NCBI RefSeq assembly: GCF_000026945.1
Contig: NC_012865.1
Coordinates: 1 to 64,000 of the forward strand
Direction of reading: 5' to 3'
DNA: 64,000 bases
From: Candida dubliniensis CD36
Lineage: Eukaryota > Ascomycota > Pichiomycetes > Serinales > Debaryomycetaceae
Shown: in pieces, positions 26,445 to 36,192 of the stretch
Numbering within the stretch: the first letter of the stretch is position 1
How the letters are laid out: each line of letters opens with the position of its first letter
Notes under the pieces: model-generated
Database searches by the model: none
Seen by the model: the letters and a program-made list of their open reading frames with translations, nothing else
Told to the model about the DNA's origin: nothing
Program-made: the position numbers and the translations under genes

Positions 26445-28691
26445 ATGAATTTTATCAAGAAGTTTATTGGGACAACCACTACCGACGAGGTTGCTCTGAT
26501 TCCGTCAGGAAAGCTTTATCTCACACGTTCAAAACAATCACCAAAAGGTGCGATTGAGTGTCTTTACAATGACGCATTTGCATCTATCAAACGCACCACT
26601 AGCCCCCACTACTATCAATTGTGTATCACCAAAGTTTACCAAGAAGGAGAATCTGATTTCAACCGATTCGATGACTCAGAAGAGGAATACGACGGCGACG
26701 ATTTGGCTCCTGCAAGCGATACCAGGCGCCAATCCAAAGACGAATGGATTTTCCCCATTGCCGACGAATTAAAGATCCATGTGTGCGAAAAGGAAGACGG
26801 CTCAAGAGCCATTGCTTGGAAAGATTTGAATGGCGATTTGGGAGATAAGTTTGAGTTTGTCATTGACGAGGAGGTGAGAGGGAGTGAGGTTGACGCCTTT
26901 CGCATGACCATCTATAAATGTTTATTTGAAAACAAGTACCAGACCGAGTACTCAAAGGCAAACGATCTAAACGAGTTTATCTACAACCCCAAGGGAGAAT
27001 TGTTGACTTTTGACGAGTTGAAAGATTTGAATGATTTAGAAGAGTTTGACGATGAGACAGACGAGTACGAGGATTGTGATGAAACCTTACCGGCTAACAA
27101 AGATGCCCCCAAAGGTGAAACAAAATACGTGAACACTGATGTTGACTTGCATTTATATGATACCAGAACAGGAACATTTATCTTCCAACTTTCAAAACCT
27201 GAGGTAAAGTTGGTGGATTTGGGTAATTGGGAATACACGCTCTACGTCCATGGCGAATCTACACGAATCAACACTACATTGAGCAAGAATATGAACCCGA
27301 CCTTTAATTACCAACACTTGTCGTTTATTTTTAATGACTACACGGTTGACGAAGATGGGATTAATGCCCATTCGTGGTTGCTCAAGTTTCCTGATTATAA
27401 CGACTTGTCAAAGTTCCAAACGGTATTCCTTGGGTTGATGTATGAGGCATTGAATAAACGGAAATGGGGAGAAACTGAACAAGATTATTTTGTTGATGCA
27501 TTTTCCAAAATTAGTATTAATAAAGACGCCAAGGAATTAGAAAGCGAGGAAGAAGAAGAAGAAGAAGAAAGCGAAGACGAGAATCAAGGCGACGGTCCAG
27601 TAAAATGGGAAAGCAAACAAAACGAAAAAAACAGTAATTTGACTGTGGGGTATGCCAAAGACCGCTCATATGTCGTTCGTGGAGACAAGATTGGTGTGTT
27701 TAGTGAAGACGATGCTGGTCAACTCAACTTCCAAACAGCAATAACCAATGTGGCAGATTTAAAAGGTAACCATTTCACTCCCGAGAAAATGCTTCTTCAT
27801 CAGCAGGACCAATATATGATTATTTCTAACCCACAGTTTGACGACAAGGCATTATACAAGATGGACCTTACACGGGGCAAGATTGTCGAAGAATGGGAGG
27901 TCTCAAAAGACCTACCAGTCAAGTCGTATGCCCCCACATCGAAATTTGCCCAGTTGACAGACGAGCAGACCTTAACGGGTATTTCTGCAAACGGGCTATT
28001 CACTATCGATCCAAGGTTGAGCGGCACCAAGTTGGTGAATGACAAAACATACAAGGCATACAAAACCTCTAATAACCAATTCCAGACATTGGCAACTACC
28101 GACAAGGGCTATATTGCGTTGGGGTCTGGCAAAGGTGATATTAGACTCTTCGATAGATTAGGGGTTAATGCCAAGACCGCCTTGCCGTCGTTGGGTGATC
28201 CGATAATCGGAATCGACGTGTCGAAAGACGGGAGATGGTTGCTTGCTACATGCGAGACATACTTGCTATTAATTGATAATAAAATCGGCGACGGTCAAAA
28301 GAATGCTGGCAAGTTAGGATTTACAAATTATTTTGACAAGGACAAGAAACCTACACCAAGACGACTTGCATTAAAGCCCGAACACGAAGCGTATATGGTG
28401 AGAGAAAACGGTGGCAAGCCTTTGGCGTTTACCCCGGCATACTTCAATACAGGTCGTGATTCCAAGGAAACCACCATTGTCACATCGTTGGGCAAGTATA
28501 TTGTCACATGGTCGATGGGTAAAGTGTTGTTGGACAAGCCAAACCCATATTTGGTCAAGAGGTACACACAAAACGTCATTGCTGATAATTTCAAGTTTGG
28601 GTCTAACAATGAAGTGATTATGGCATTACAGGATGATGTTTCAATGGTGAGCAGACGAAGTTTGGCTAACCCAAAGAATGTTTTTAATTAG
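26445..28691 (+). CDS. VID27: Vid27-family protein
   Basis: ATG 26445 (MNFIKKFIGTTTTDEVALIP) gives 748 aa; the upstream open part is a poly-T-encoded artefact. The N-terminal domain carries PH-like strands. A central domain (about 220-370) ends in an acidic run (ESEEEEEEEESEDE, about 375-390). The C-terminal half is a beta-propeller-like Vid27 domain, with KDRSYVVRGDKIGVFSEDD, LGSGKGDIRLFDRLG and ETTIVTSLGKYIVTWSM. Vid27 was found in S. cerevisiae through vacuole import and degradation of fructose-1,6-bisphosphatase; its biochemical role is still unclear. Cytoplasmic. It ends 31 bp from the convergent small gene. Confidence 0.9.
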   Translation: MNFIKKFIGTTTTDEVALIPSGKLYLTRSKQSPKGAIECLYNDAFASIKRTTSPHYYQLCITKVYQEGESDFNRFDDSEEEYDGDDLAPASDTRRQSKDEWIFPIADELKIHVCEKEDGSRAIAWKDLNGDLGDKFEFVIDEEVRGSEVDAFRMTIYKCLFENKYQTEYSKANDLNEFIYNPKGELLTFDELKDLNDLEEFDDETDEYEDCDETLPANKDAPKGETKYVNTDVDLHLYDTRTGTFIFQLSKPEVKLVDLGNWEYTLYVHGESTRINTTLSKNMNPTFNYQHLSFIFNDYTVDEDGINAHSWLLKFPDYNDLSKFQTVFLGLMYEALNKRKWGETEQDYFVDAFSKISINKDAKELESEEEEEEEESEDENQGDGPVKWESKQNEKNSNLTVGYAKDRSYVVRGDKIGVFSEDDAGQLNFQTAITNVADLKGNHFTPEKMLLHQQDQYMIISNPQFDDKALYKMDLTRGKIVEEWEVSKDLPVKSYAPTSKFAQLTDEQTLTGISANGLFTIDPRLSGTKLVNDKTYKAYKTSNNQFQTLATTDKGYIALGSGKGDIRLFDRLGVNAKTALPSLGDPIIGIDVSKDGRWLLATCETYLLLIDNKIGDGQKNAGKLGFTNYFDKDKKPTPRRLALKPEHEAYMVRENGGKPLAFTPAYFNTGRDSKETTIVTSLGKYIVTWSMGKVLLDKPNPYLVKRYTQNVIADNFKFGSNNEVIMALQDDVSMVSRRSLANPKNVFN

Positions 28692-28722
28692 GCTTATATA
28701 GTTCACAAATATATATTATTAT

Positions 28723-28968
28723 TTACCAAAACCGAAACGTTTGTTTCATCTCTTGTACCCATATTCTGCGAAACGCATTGGCTTTTTGCCACCGTGTGGG
28801 CTTGAAATCGTGGATGTCAAACTCTGTCACTTTCGAAGCGTCGGGAAACTCTTGATAGGGGATTCGATTGATTCTCGCATGGATCTTTCTCACCCAGTTG
28901 TTGAATCCTGGAGATTCAATAAGGAGTCGGTACAAGTATTCCTGAAGGGAGTTTGGTGGAGGTCTCAT
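28723..28968 (-). CDS. Small conserved protein, mitochondrial type
   Basis: ATG 28968 gives 81 aa with no low complexity: MRPPPNSLQEYLYRLLIESP, then GFNNWVRKIHARINRIPY, and a tail rich in Trp, Arg and Phe. The amphipathic, basic N-terminal part and small size resemble the short mitochondrial proteins found with the MIOREX ribosome assembly (an Mrx7-like identity is possible). I cannot confirm this from sequence. It is convergent with VID27, and its start faces the 29148 gene 179 bp away. Confidence 0.6.
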   Translation of the reverse strand: MRPPPNSLQEYLYRLLIESPGFNNWVRKIHARINRIPYQEFPDASKVTEFDIHDFKPTRWQKANAFRRIWVQEMKQTFRFW

Positions 28969-29147
28969 AATGCAAAAGAAATCTGGTGGTTGATCGAACT
29001 TGTTGCTGACCTATTGCCGTGTAGTAATGACTGAATTTTCCCTGGATTGCTGTTTTGGGAGAAATGTAAACAAACTTTATCCATCACTCACTCCAAAAAA
29101 AAAAAAAAAAAAACCTCAACACAAATATCCCATCTTTCTTCTTCACC

Positions 29148-30023
29148 ATGAACACACTAGCATCAGACAACGAGAAGATGGACGATCTTGAATTGGATTT
29201 TACTGATATAATACCACCAGAGCTTTCAGCACAGCCTCGGCAAAGCAGAATATCATTGCCTCCAGATTACACCACTACCAACCATATAACCAACGAATTG
29301 TTCCAAGTAACTAGCAGCTTGAGAGAAAAAAACCGCCAAAACCCCAAACGGTTGAATAACGATAAAATACAGAAAATGATCCAGGACCTAGAGAAGACAG
29401 ATTACGAGCTTGACGATGTGGTGAGGACAAGAGTGTTTAAAGGAAGACTAAAGAACCGGCACAGCTTCACCCAAGTACGCCCTGATTTGAACGAATACTT
29501 TGATGAAAATAAAGAGAACCGTGATAAGCCATCAAAAGTTACAAAGAAAAAGTCGCCTGTGCCTATACTACAGCCAATAACAAACACTATAAAACGATCG
29601 CCCAAGAGATTGTGTTTGCCCAAACACTCCGTGATAGCTCCACGAAAACCAGCACTCAAAGCAGACCGTGCATCCAGCATCTTTCTTATGGAATCGCTGT
29701 CGGGGCTAGTCAATGATGCAACTAAATATGCCACCGAGCTAAATAGTTCACAGTGTGACGATTTCCCACTACCGGAACACGAAAACGAGGTAGTGCAAAT
29801 CCCCACCAACGAAGACGACAACCCGAAAATGGCCATTATCCGCATGTTTAAAACAAAAAGGTTTGACACCAAAGCTGAGGGAGAAGCAAGCGGGTTCTAC
29901 AATGAAAAAGAGTTCCAAAAGTATAAAGGCGAGCAGGACAATGGGGTGCTGGTGGTTTCACAATCAGTGAATGGACCCACCGCCAAAAAGACAGTTAAAT
30001 GGGCCACGAATCTAGAATGGTAA
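29148..30023 (+). CDS. Unrecognised disordered protein with C-terminal KTVKW motif
   Basis: The ATG at 29148 gives 291 aa; a second ATG 10 codons on (MDDLELDFTDI) is an alternative start. The protein is mostly disordered and rich in Lys, Asn and Asp, with basic patches (KRSPKRLCLPK, APRKPALKADR). A helical part lies around NPKRLNNDKIQKMIQDLEK, and the extreme C-terminus is KKTVKWATNLEW. The composition and basic motifs suggest a nuclear, perhaps cell-cycle or spindle-related protein. KTVKW also resembles an RVxF-type PP1 docking site. These are inferences; I do not recognise the family. The upstream A-run (29094-29113) is part of the promoter. Confidence 0.7.
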   Translation: MNTLASDNEKMDDLELDFTDIIPPELSAQPRQSRISLPPDYTTTNHITNELFQVTSSLREKNRQNPKRLNNDKIQKMIQDLEKTDYELDDVVRTRVFKGRLKNRHSFTQVRPDLNEYFDENKENRDKPSKVTKKKSPVPILQPITNTIKRSPKRLCLPKHSVIAPRKPALKADRASSIFLMESLSGLVNDATKYATELNSSQCDDFPLPEHENEVVQIPTNEDDNPKMAIIRMFKTKRFDTKAEGEASGFYNEKEFQKYKGEQDNGVLVVSQSVNGPTAKKTVKWATNLEW

Positions 30024-30127
30024 ATACAGTTAATATATGAAAATGCCACGCTATACGAAAAATGCGACCAACGAAAAAAAAAAAAAAAACAAAATCTCGT
30101 CCACCTCTCTTTTCTCTATCAACAGCC

Positions 30128-30724
30128 ATGTCTTCTACGTTTTTTGATGAAATGACCAAATCGTTCGCTGATGTAAAGGTCAGCGACGGTAAGATTGATA
30201 CTGCTGACTTTTTACTAGCATCCGAGTCGTTGGTTAAGTTGTTTGACCTCTTGGGGTCGTCTGCATTTACTGTGGTCAAGTCAGATATGACGGGTAATAT
30301 TACCAAGATACGTAATAAGCTATTGGAGGACCCAGCCAACTCGTCTACCTTGCAGGACTTGGTGCTTACTGAAGCCAAAACCAAGACAAAGACGGCTACC
30401 CAAGGCTTATTATGGTTATCTCGTGGGTTACAATTTACAGCTCAAGCTATGAGAGAGACTGTTGATGCTCCAAGCAAGGAATTGACAGTTACATTCACTG
30501 ACGCTTACACCAAGACATTATCCAAGTTCCACGGGATTTTGGTCAAGCCAGTTTTCAAGTTGGCCATGAAAGCTTGTCCATATAGAAAAGATTTTTTCGA
30601 AAAGTTGGGTGCGGATCAAACTAAGGTCGCTGAGCAATTACAAAAGTGGTTAGAGGCATTAGAAGGTATTGTCAAGATTATCATGGACTTTTTCGCATCA
30701 GGTAACTATGGTAAAGGTTTATAA
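30128..30724 (+). CDS. Glycolipid transfer protein (GLTP/HET-C2 family)
   Basis: The ATG at 30128 (MSSTFFDEMTKSFADV) gives 198 aa, the usual single-domain GLTP length. The sugar-headgroup site is complete: SDMTGNITK carries the D-x3-N-x2-K triad, the stacking Trp lies in GLLWLSRGLQF, and the His is in LSKFHGILVKPVF. Family members carry glycosphingolipids between membranes in the cytosol; the filamentous relative HET-C2 acts in heterokaryon incompatibility. S. cerevisiae lacks a clear homologue while Candida species keep one, which fits their glucosylceramide synthesis. It converges on ACN9/SDH7 with 23 bp between the stops. Confidence 0.9.
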   Translation: MSSTFFDEMTKSFADVKVSDGKIDTADFLLASESLVKLFDLLGSSAFTVVKSDMTGNITKIRNKLLEDPANSSTLQDLVLTEAKTKTKTATQGLLWLSRGLQFTAQAMRETVDAPSKELTVTFTDAYTKTLSKFHGILVKPVFKLAMKACPYRKDFFEKLGADQTKVAEQLQKWLEALEGIVKIIMDFFASGNYGKGL

Positions 30725-30747
30725 GTCATATATATATATATATACAT

Positions 30748-31119
30748 TTATTCTATACTTTCTTTTCCGATTTTCTTTGTTGCCTCCATCAATTCGTGTA
30801 GTTGACCGATTTGTTCAGGGGACATCTTGTCGAGATCGTCCTTACTCAACTTTCCATGCAGCCATGACCCGCCATCAATCTGCTTCAAGTAGTCTTGCCA
30901 TTCAGTTAAAAACCCAACAATGTGTAGGGGGTTGTCGATCTTTTTATGGTCCTTGAATTCCTTTTTCACATATTGGTCACCTAAGTAACGCAACTCTTGC
31001 GGTAACTTCCTGTGATGGGCTCGTAAGATTGCTCGGTATAATGGAAGCGGTGGAAGTATCGGGGAAGTATTTCTCTCTGGACGACGTGGTTTCACAAGTC
31101 TCACAAGGGTTGGACGCAT
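30748..31119 (-). CDS. SDH7: Succinate dehydrogenase assembly factor, ACN9/Sdh7 (SDHAF3)
   Basis: 123 aa from ATG 31119. It shows the LYR-type core [30 protein letters not shown] followed by [12 protein letters not shown], as in ACN9/SDHAF3. The N-terminus is basic and lacks acidic residues ([17 protein letters not shown]), suiting a mitochondrial targeting peptide. The factor protects the iron-sulphur subunit Sdh2 during complex II assembly in the matrix; acn9 mutants fail on acetate. Length is normal. The overlapping poly-TA at 30726-30744 lies in the shared 3' region. Confidence 0.9.
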   Translation of the reverse strand: MRPTLVRLVKPRRPERNTSPILPPLPLYRAILRAHHRKLPQELRYLGDQYVKKEFKDHKKIDNPLHIVGFLTEWQDYLKQIDGGSWLHGKLSKDDLDKMSPEQIGQLHELMEATKKIGKESIE

Positions 31120-31505
31120 GGTTAAAGTGTTGATGATTTGAGAATTTTTTTCTTTTTTTTTTTGTCGCTGATAAAATTAAGTCTTAAACCTACAACAACC
31201 TTTTTCGTAAAAAAAACAGCAATAAAACCGAATCAAGATTTCGTCAATCACAACCACTGTCCCATATCAATCCGAGACAATGGGTATACTCTTTTGGTAT
31301 CCAATGTAACTAAAATAAAAACAAAATTTAAACTTCTGGGTGAACATTTCCCAAATAGGAAGATGTCTAATTTCTGACAAAAAAAAAATATTTTTACTAA
31401 AAATGGAGTACAATTGAAGGATCAAGATATATATGAAGGGTCAAAGTCCCACATCCCAAATAATTTTTTTGGGCACCACTTCTTTTTCCTCATCATACTT
31501 TACCA
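31120..31505. other. Intergenic region upstream of secreted protein gene
   Basis: This is the 386-bp divergent promoter region between ACN9/SDH7 and the 31506 gene. It contains T-runs (31142-31162) and A-runs (31379-31390). I see no further gene. Confidence 0.5.
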
Positions 31506-32660
31506 ATGAGATCTTCATTATTAATATTGTTGGCCAGTGTTGCCATTGCTGCTGAACCAAGTGTTATCCCAGTTGAAGCTGTTTCCGATTTACAAATAAA
31601 AGCAAGCGTATCCGACGAAGCAATTGTACCTACTACTGACAAAGCTAGTGGGACTGTGGTGCCACCAACTATTGCTACTACTGATGCTGCTGCTGCTGCT
31701 GCTGCCACTACTTCTGGCTCGTTATTGGGAGATTTGGTAGATGGTCTTTTTGGTGGTAATGCCCAAAATTCAAGTGTAAAAGCTACACCAACCACCACCA
31801 CTGCTGCTGCTGCTGCTGCACAAAGTTCCGGTGGATTTTTAGATGGTTTATTTGGTGACTTGCTTGGCGGAAGCAGTTCTGCTTCTAACTCAACTGTTAC
31901 ACCTACCAGTGGTTCTTCTGACGGAAGTTTATCTGATTTATTTGACGAATGGTTTGGCCCATCCAACTATACCAAGACCACAGACGCTGCCTCTTCTACT
32001 GGCTCAGTTTTGGACGGTTTATTTGATGATTTGTTTGGCGATTCAGGGTCAACAAACACTGGGTCAACCTCATCTAGCGGAAGCTGGATTGATGATCTTT
32101 TGAATGAATTTTTAGCTCCTTCAAATAGTTCCGACTCTACTACTCCTTCTTTTGATGGCAGCGATCTTTTGAATGACATTTTAGGTATTGGCGAAAACTT
32201 GGCTGACGACTTGTTTTCCAACATTGACGGTAAGAGCATTTTGACAGGGGTTTTAGGTTTTGCTGGCGAAATTTTTGACGATTTATTTGGCTCTTTTGGT
32301 GGTTCCAGTGCTTCTTCAAGCGGCTCTTCCAGTGCTTCTTCGGGTGGGTTCTTGAGTTCTTTGTTGGATTCAATTTTTGGTGATTCGGGTTCTTCCGGAT
32401 CTTCATCTTTGCCATCTACATCGATTTCTGATATTGTTTCGGATGTTTTTACATCTCTTTTCGGTGGTATTCTTGGTGGGTCAAGCGGGTACACTGGATC
32501 TACAAACAAGGTGTGTACTTTGAAAAAGAGATCTCTTGAAAAGAAAGAGATCAGAAAGCTTGTTAGGAAAAGTGTCAACAAAGTGATTGCCAGAAGACAA
32601 CAAGTCATTGCTGAAAAGAAACAGGCCAATGCCAAAAGAGCCGAATCTCTTTTAGTTTAG
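31506..32660 (+). CDS. Secreted Ser-rich protein with amphipathic LFGDL repeats
   Basis: 384 aa. Residues 1-15 (MRSSLLILLASVAIA) are a signal peptide. The body alternates Ser/Thr/Gly/Ala linkers with amphipathic acidic-hydrophobic segments: LLGDLVDGLFGG, GFLDGLFGDLLGG, SLSDLFDEWFG, VLDGLFDDLFGD, WIDDLLNEFLAP, DLLNDILGIGENLADDLF, EIFDDLFGSFGG and LSSLLDSIFGD. The last ~50 residues are strongly basic with dibasic sites (KKRSLEKKE, ARRQQ, AKRAES) and no GPI tail, so it should be released or wall-bound in another way. No enzyme domain is seen. The next gene downstream encodes a GPI protein sharing the same amphipathic motif, so the two look like diverged tandem relatives. Function unknown. Confidence 0.75.
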   Translation: MRSSLLILLASVAIAAEPSVIPVEAVSDLQIKASVSDEAIVPTTDKASGTVVPPTIATTDAAAAAAATTSGSLLGDLVDGLFGGNAQNSSVKATPTTTTAAAAAAQSSGGFLDGLFGDLLGGSSSASNSTVTPTSGSSDGSLSDLFDEWFGPSNYTKTTDAASSTGSVLDGLFDDLFGDSGSTNTGSTSSSGSWIDDLLNEFLAPSNSSDSTTPSFDGSDLLNDILGIGENLADDLFSNIDGKSILTGVLGFAGEIFDDLFGSFGGSSASSSGSSSASSGGFLSSLLDSIFGDSGSSGSSSLPSTSISDIVSDVFTSLFGGILGGSSGYTGSTNKVCTLKKRSLEKKEIRKLVRKSVNKVIARRQQVIAEKKQANAKRAESLLV

Positions 32661-33085
32661 TTTGTATATTAATACCCTCTATTAGAAAAAGTTCTTTTTA
32701 ATACAATACGAATATTATTTTTAGAATTAATCTCCATATTTTCCCAAATTAGTAAACCACGAGCACTGACCTTTCGGCAAATTAGCTTTCCAAGATTGGA
32801 CCCCCCCTCTTGTATGTTTTTGTTTTCCTCTTTGTGCCTTTTACTGTATTTGGACTGGCAATTAGGTTTATTACTGTATTGGGAATAGAAAATAAAAAGA
32901 GTAGTGCGTGGCACATTTTTTTTTTTAGTTGCAAAAGAATTTCCCAATTGAGTTGTATTGTATTGTCCTTGTTAAGCACAAATATATATCTACCAATTTG
33001 CTGTAAAGTAAAAAATTTGGGAAATCTTTTTGGTTTGTTTCTTTTAAGCAAACTTTCAATCATTCGTTACAAGTCAAGATCAATC
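32661..33085. other. Promoter of the GPI-anchored repeat protein gene
   Basis: A 425-bp A+T-rich spacer. The plus-strand frame is open through it but begins upstream without supporting features, so I treat the open frame as chance. No RNA gene is seen. Confidence 0.5.
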
Positions 33086-35827
33086 ATGAAAGTAACAACT
33101 GTCAGTTCGGTGTTACTAACAGTCACTGCAGTGACCAATGCAACTGAAATTGACAAAAGAAGTTTTTTTGGTGATCTTTTTTCAGGATTAACTGGGAGTA
33201 AAGCAGCTGCTCCTGCTGCTCCTGCTGCTGCCGTCCCAGCTGCCGCTCAGTCATCAGTGTCATCGGCCCAACCAACTACTACAGCTGCAGCCTTACAGCC
33301 TGATGCCCAGAATAATGTGCTTTTAGATTCATCAAACAGCACCTCCATTCAAAGCTCAACGAAATCTTCAACAACCACTCATTCCACAGCTGGTTTATTA
33401 GATAATTTGTTAGGATCAAGCAGTGAATCGATCACTCATTCCTCGTCTGATTTATTAGGATCAAGCAGTGCAACAGCCACACGTTCCTCCACTGGTTTAT
33501 TAGATAGCTTGTTAGGATCAAGCGGTCCAACAAGCAGTGAATCAAGTGAAGCTTCAAGTGAATACTTATCAAGTAGCTCATCAACTACCAAACGACCAAC
33601 TGCTGCTGCTAAAGGTTTTTTCGATGATTTATTTGGCACTCAAGCAAGTGCATCTGAAACTGACGATGAAGATTGTGTTGAGGAAACTGAGAGTCCAACT
33701 TCAAACAATATTGGCTCTAAAACAAAAACTGTGAGCCCAACACAAAGCTCCAACAATGTTGGCTCTGAAACAGAAACTGGTTCTAGTACTACCACTAGTG
33801 GTGGTGGAGGTTTCCCAGGCATTTTGTCGGATCTCTTTCCTGGCAATTCCAAATCCAAATCTTCAAGTGTTCCAAGTTCCAGTGCTGAAGAGGATGACGA
33901 AGAGTGTGAAGATCCAACCGATTCCGTAGCCTCGAATTCTAATCCTACTGGAGGAATATCATTTCCTAGCATTCCAATTCCAAGCTTGCCATTTCCTCAT
34001 AGTGAAGAAACAGGGGTGTTGTCCAGCCAAACAGGTGTACCAAAAAGTACTTCTTCTGAGGAAGATGATGATGAAACCGATTGTGAGACCGAAACGCCAA
34101 TTATTCCAACCATCATTCCTACAGGATCTGTCCTTCCAACCATCATTCCTACAGGATCTATCCTTCCAACCGGATCTATCCTTCCAACCATCATTCCAAC
34201 TGATTCGGTCACTCTCCCATACAATTCTAGTTCTATTGCTGGTACATCTTCTGTTAGCTCCGAAGAAGACGATGATGAAACTGATTGTGAGACTGACATA
34301 CCAACTGGAACAGCCACTGTCATTCCAACTGGTTCAGTAACTATCATTCCAACTGGCTCTGGTTCTATCACTGTTCTTCCAACAAAGTCAGTTCCAACTA
34401 GTTCCGAAGAAGAAGACGACGAGACTGATTGTGAGACCGACATACCAACTGGAACAGCCACTATCATCCCATCTGGCTCAGTAACTATCATTCCAACTGG
34501 TTCAGTAACTATCATTCCAACTGGTTCTGGTTCTATCACTGTTCTTCCAACAAAGTCAGTTCCAACTAGTTCCGAAGAAGATGACGACGAAACTGATTGT
34601 GAGACTGATATTCCAACGATCATCCCAACAAGGTCGGTGACTAAAACATTTACCTCTGATGGTGTTCCAACCACACAAACACTCACTACCAAATTGCCGG
34701 GAACGACCAATCAACACACTGAAACTGAAGTTGTTTCCATCACATATACTGGTGGTGGTCAAACCTTTACCACATACCTTACACAATCCGGTGAAATATG
34801 TGATGAAACTGTTACTTTGACAATCACTACTACTTGTCCTCTGACAACTGTTGCTCCAGGTGGTCAGATTTATACAACCACTGTAACTGTTATTACCACA
34901 CACACTGTTTACCCAGATGATTGGGAAGATGATGGTTACGAAGATGAAGGGGGTTCTTCAGGTGGCTCTTCAGGAAGCTCTTCAGGAAGCTCTTCTAATA
35001 ATGATGATGACGAATGGGAATGGTATGAAGAAGATGATGGTAATTGTGTTCCAAGTGGTGGTTCAAGTTCTGGTTCAAGTTCTGGTTCAAGTTCTGGTTC
35101 AAGTTCTGGTTCAAGTTCTGGTTCTGGCACAGGCTCTTGGTGGGGTTCTGGTGCTGGTTCTGGCTCAAGTTCTGGCTCAAGTTCTGGCTCAAGTTCTGGT
35201 TCAAGTTCTGGCTCAAGTTCTAACTCTGGATCTAGCTCAAGTTCTGTTTCAGGTTCTTCATCTGGTTCTGGTGGTAGTTGGTGGGGTGGTTCTGGAAATG
35301 ATTACGTTTGTCCAGGAGAAGATGGCTACGACGATGAAGAGCCAGATAATGGCGGCAGCGGAAGCGGCTCAAGCTCTGGTTCTAGTGGTAGCTGGTGGGG
35401 TAGTTCTGGCTCTAGCTCTAGCTCTGGTTCAACTTCAGTTACTGGCGGATCGTCTGGAGGTAGCTGGTGGGGTGGATCTGGAAACGATTACGTTTGCCCT
35501 GGAGAAGATGGATACGATGATGAAGGAGAAGATGATCATCCAACAACAACGGCAGCACCAGAAGACTGTGAAGATGAGGATGACAGTTGGGACGATGATG
35601 AAGATGACTGTGACACACAAGCTGCTAAGGAAGTTGTTAATTCAGTTACTGTTGCTGCTGAAAGTGTTTACCCATCATCCACTGCTGCCAACAGTTTAAC
35701 CACATCATGGATTTCGTCACAAGTTACCAATCAATCAGTTACCCAGATTGAAAACATTGGTGCCAAGGTTCATACCGGTGGACTTTTTGTTGCTCTTCTT
35801 GGATTGTTGACATTATTGTTGATATAA
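33086..35827 (+). CDS. Large GPI-anchored Ser/Thr-rich cell-surface protein
   Basis: I chose ATG 33086 because [19 protein letters not shown] is a good signal peptide; the open frame upstream adds non-secretory sequence. The product has 913 aa. A Kex2-type KR follows at 24-25, then [34 protein letters not shown] and GFFDDLFG, the same motif as the upstream gene. Four acidic-Cys blocks ([11 protein letters not shown] type) alternate with IIPTGS repeats. Next is a Thr-rich [20 protein letters not shown] region, then long [10 protein letters not shown] tracts and two [15 protein letters not shown] blocks. The C-terminus ([12 protein letters not shown]) is a GPI signal. A PGA-type adhesin or wall-structure role is inferred. 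Confidence 0.85.
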   Translation: MKVTTVSSVLLTVTAVTNATEIDKRSFFGDLFSGLTGSKAAAPAAPAAAVPAAAQSSVSSAQPTTTAAALQPDAQNNVLLDSSNSTSIQSSTKSSTTTHSTAGLLDNLLGSSSESITHSSSDLLGSSSATATRSSTGLLDSLLGSSGPTSSESSEASSEYLSSSSSTTKRPTAAAKGFFDDLFGTQASASETDDEDCVEETESPTSNNIGSKTKTVSPTQSSNNVGSETETGSSTTTSGGGGFPGILSDLFPGNSKSKSSSVPSSSAEEDDEECEDPTDSVASNSNPTGGISFPSIPIPSLPFPHSEETGVLSSQTGVPKSTSSEEDDDETDCETETPIIPTIIPTGSVLPTIIPTGSILPTGSILPTIIPTDSVTLPYNSSSIAGTSSVSSEEDDDETDCETDIPTGTATVIPTGSVTIIPTGSGSITVLPTKSVPTSSEEEDDETDCETDIPTGTATIIPSGSVTIIPTGSVTIIPTGSGSITVLPTKSVPTSSEEDDDETDCETDIPTIIPTRSVTKTFTSDGVPTTQTLTTKLPGTTNQHTETEVVSITYTGGGQTFTTYLTQSGEICDETVTLTITTTCPLTTVAPGGQIYTTTVTVITTHTVYPDDWEDDGYEDEGGSSGGSSGSSSGSSSNNDDDEWEWYEEDDGNCVPSGGSSSGSSSGSSSGSSSGSSSGSGTGSWWGSGAGSGSSSGSSSGSSSGSSSGSSSNSGSSSSSVSGSSSGSGGSWWGGSGNDYVCPGEDGYDDEEPDNGGSGSGSSSGSSGSWWGSSGSSSSSGSTSVTGGSSGGSWWGGSGNDYVCPGEDGYDDEGEDDHPTTTAAPEDCEDEDDSWDDDEDDCDTQAAKEVVNSVTVAAESVYPSSTAANSLTTSWISSQVTNQSVTQIENIGAKVHTGGLFVALLGLLTLLLI
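34051..34615 (+). repeat. Intragenic acidic-Cys plus IIPTGS tandem repeats
   Basis: Within the GPI protein gene, four copies of a block coding [20 protein letters not shown] sequence lie near 34051, 34258, 34402 and 34570. They are separated by runs of ATCATTCCAACTGG-type triplets coding IIPTGS. The high DNA identity between blocks makes length change between strains likely. Confidence 0.85.
34921..35270 (+). repeat. Intragenic GGTTCAAGTTCT repeats
   Basis: Tandem 12-bp units GGTTCAAGTTCT or GGCTCAAGTTCT code (GSSS)n within the GPI protein. Several neighbouring units are identical. The tract is interrupted by a Trp-rich GSWWGSG block. Confidence 0.85.
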
Positions 35828-36073
35828 TATTGAAAGGGGATTGTTACAGGATATATTTATAAAATTGCAGGGCAGTTTTGATCCCCCCAACAGAAAAAAA
35901 TTGTTTTTGCTTATTTCGTTAACGTTAGATTTATAATTTTCAAACTAGTTAAGTAGCTATTTAGTTTAATACCTTTTTTTTAAAGTTTTCAAAGATCGTA
36001 GTGAAGTGGGAGTTTGAGCAAGATCCAAAAAAAAAAAAAAGATTGGCAAATCTAGGTAAAAAAAAAAAAATAT

Positions 36074-36192
36074 TGACACCAAGGAGATTCGAACTCCTGC
36101 ATCTTACGATAGTAGAAAACCCCTGTTTAAACAGAAGAAGAAAAGTAGCTTTTCTTGAGTCTACCGCCTTAGACCAACTCGGCCATAGTGCC
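36074..36192 (-). tRNA. tRNA-Leu(CAA) with intron
   Basis: Read 36192 to 36074. The acceptor 5' GGCACTA pairs with 3' TGGTGTC (two G-T wobbles), followed by discriminator A. The D-arm region is GGCCGAGTTGGTCTAAGGC. The anticodon stem-loop has CTCAAGA with anticodon CAA at 36157-36155. The intron is about 36152-36117 (some 36 bases), after which the 3' stem TCTAC resumes. Next come a long class II variable arm TATCGTAAGATG and a T-arm AGGAGTTCGAATCTCCT, which is also the B box. A run of 13 A on the top strand (36058-36070) is the Pol III terminator. It decodes UUG leucine, as expected beside the CTG-to-Ser reassignment of this clade. Confidence 0.93.

Noticed and set aside
34936..35130. Minus-strand [11 protein letters not shown] frame
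   Set aside because: Direct antisense reading of the GGTTCAAGTTCT repeat.
33640..35216. Minus-strand frames over the GPI protein, up to 237 codons, and a plus-strand +1 frame of 260 codons
   Set aside because: Shadows of the repeated triplets in the GPI protein gene, with low-complexity peptides that mirror the repeat.
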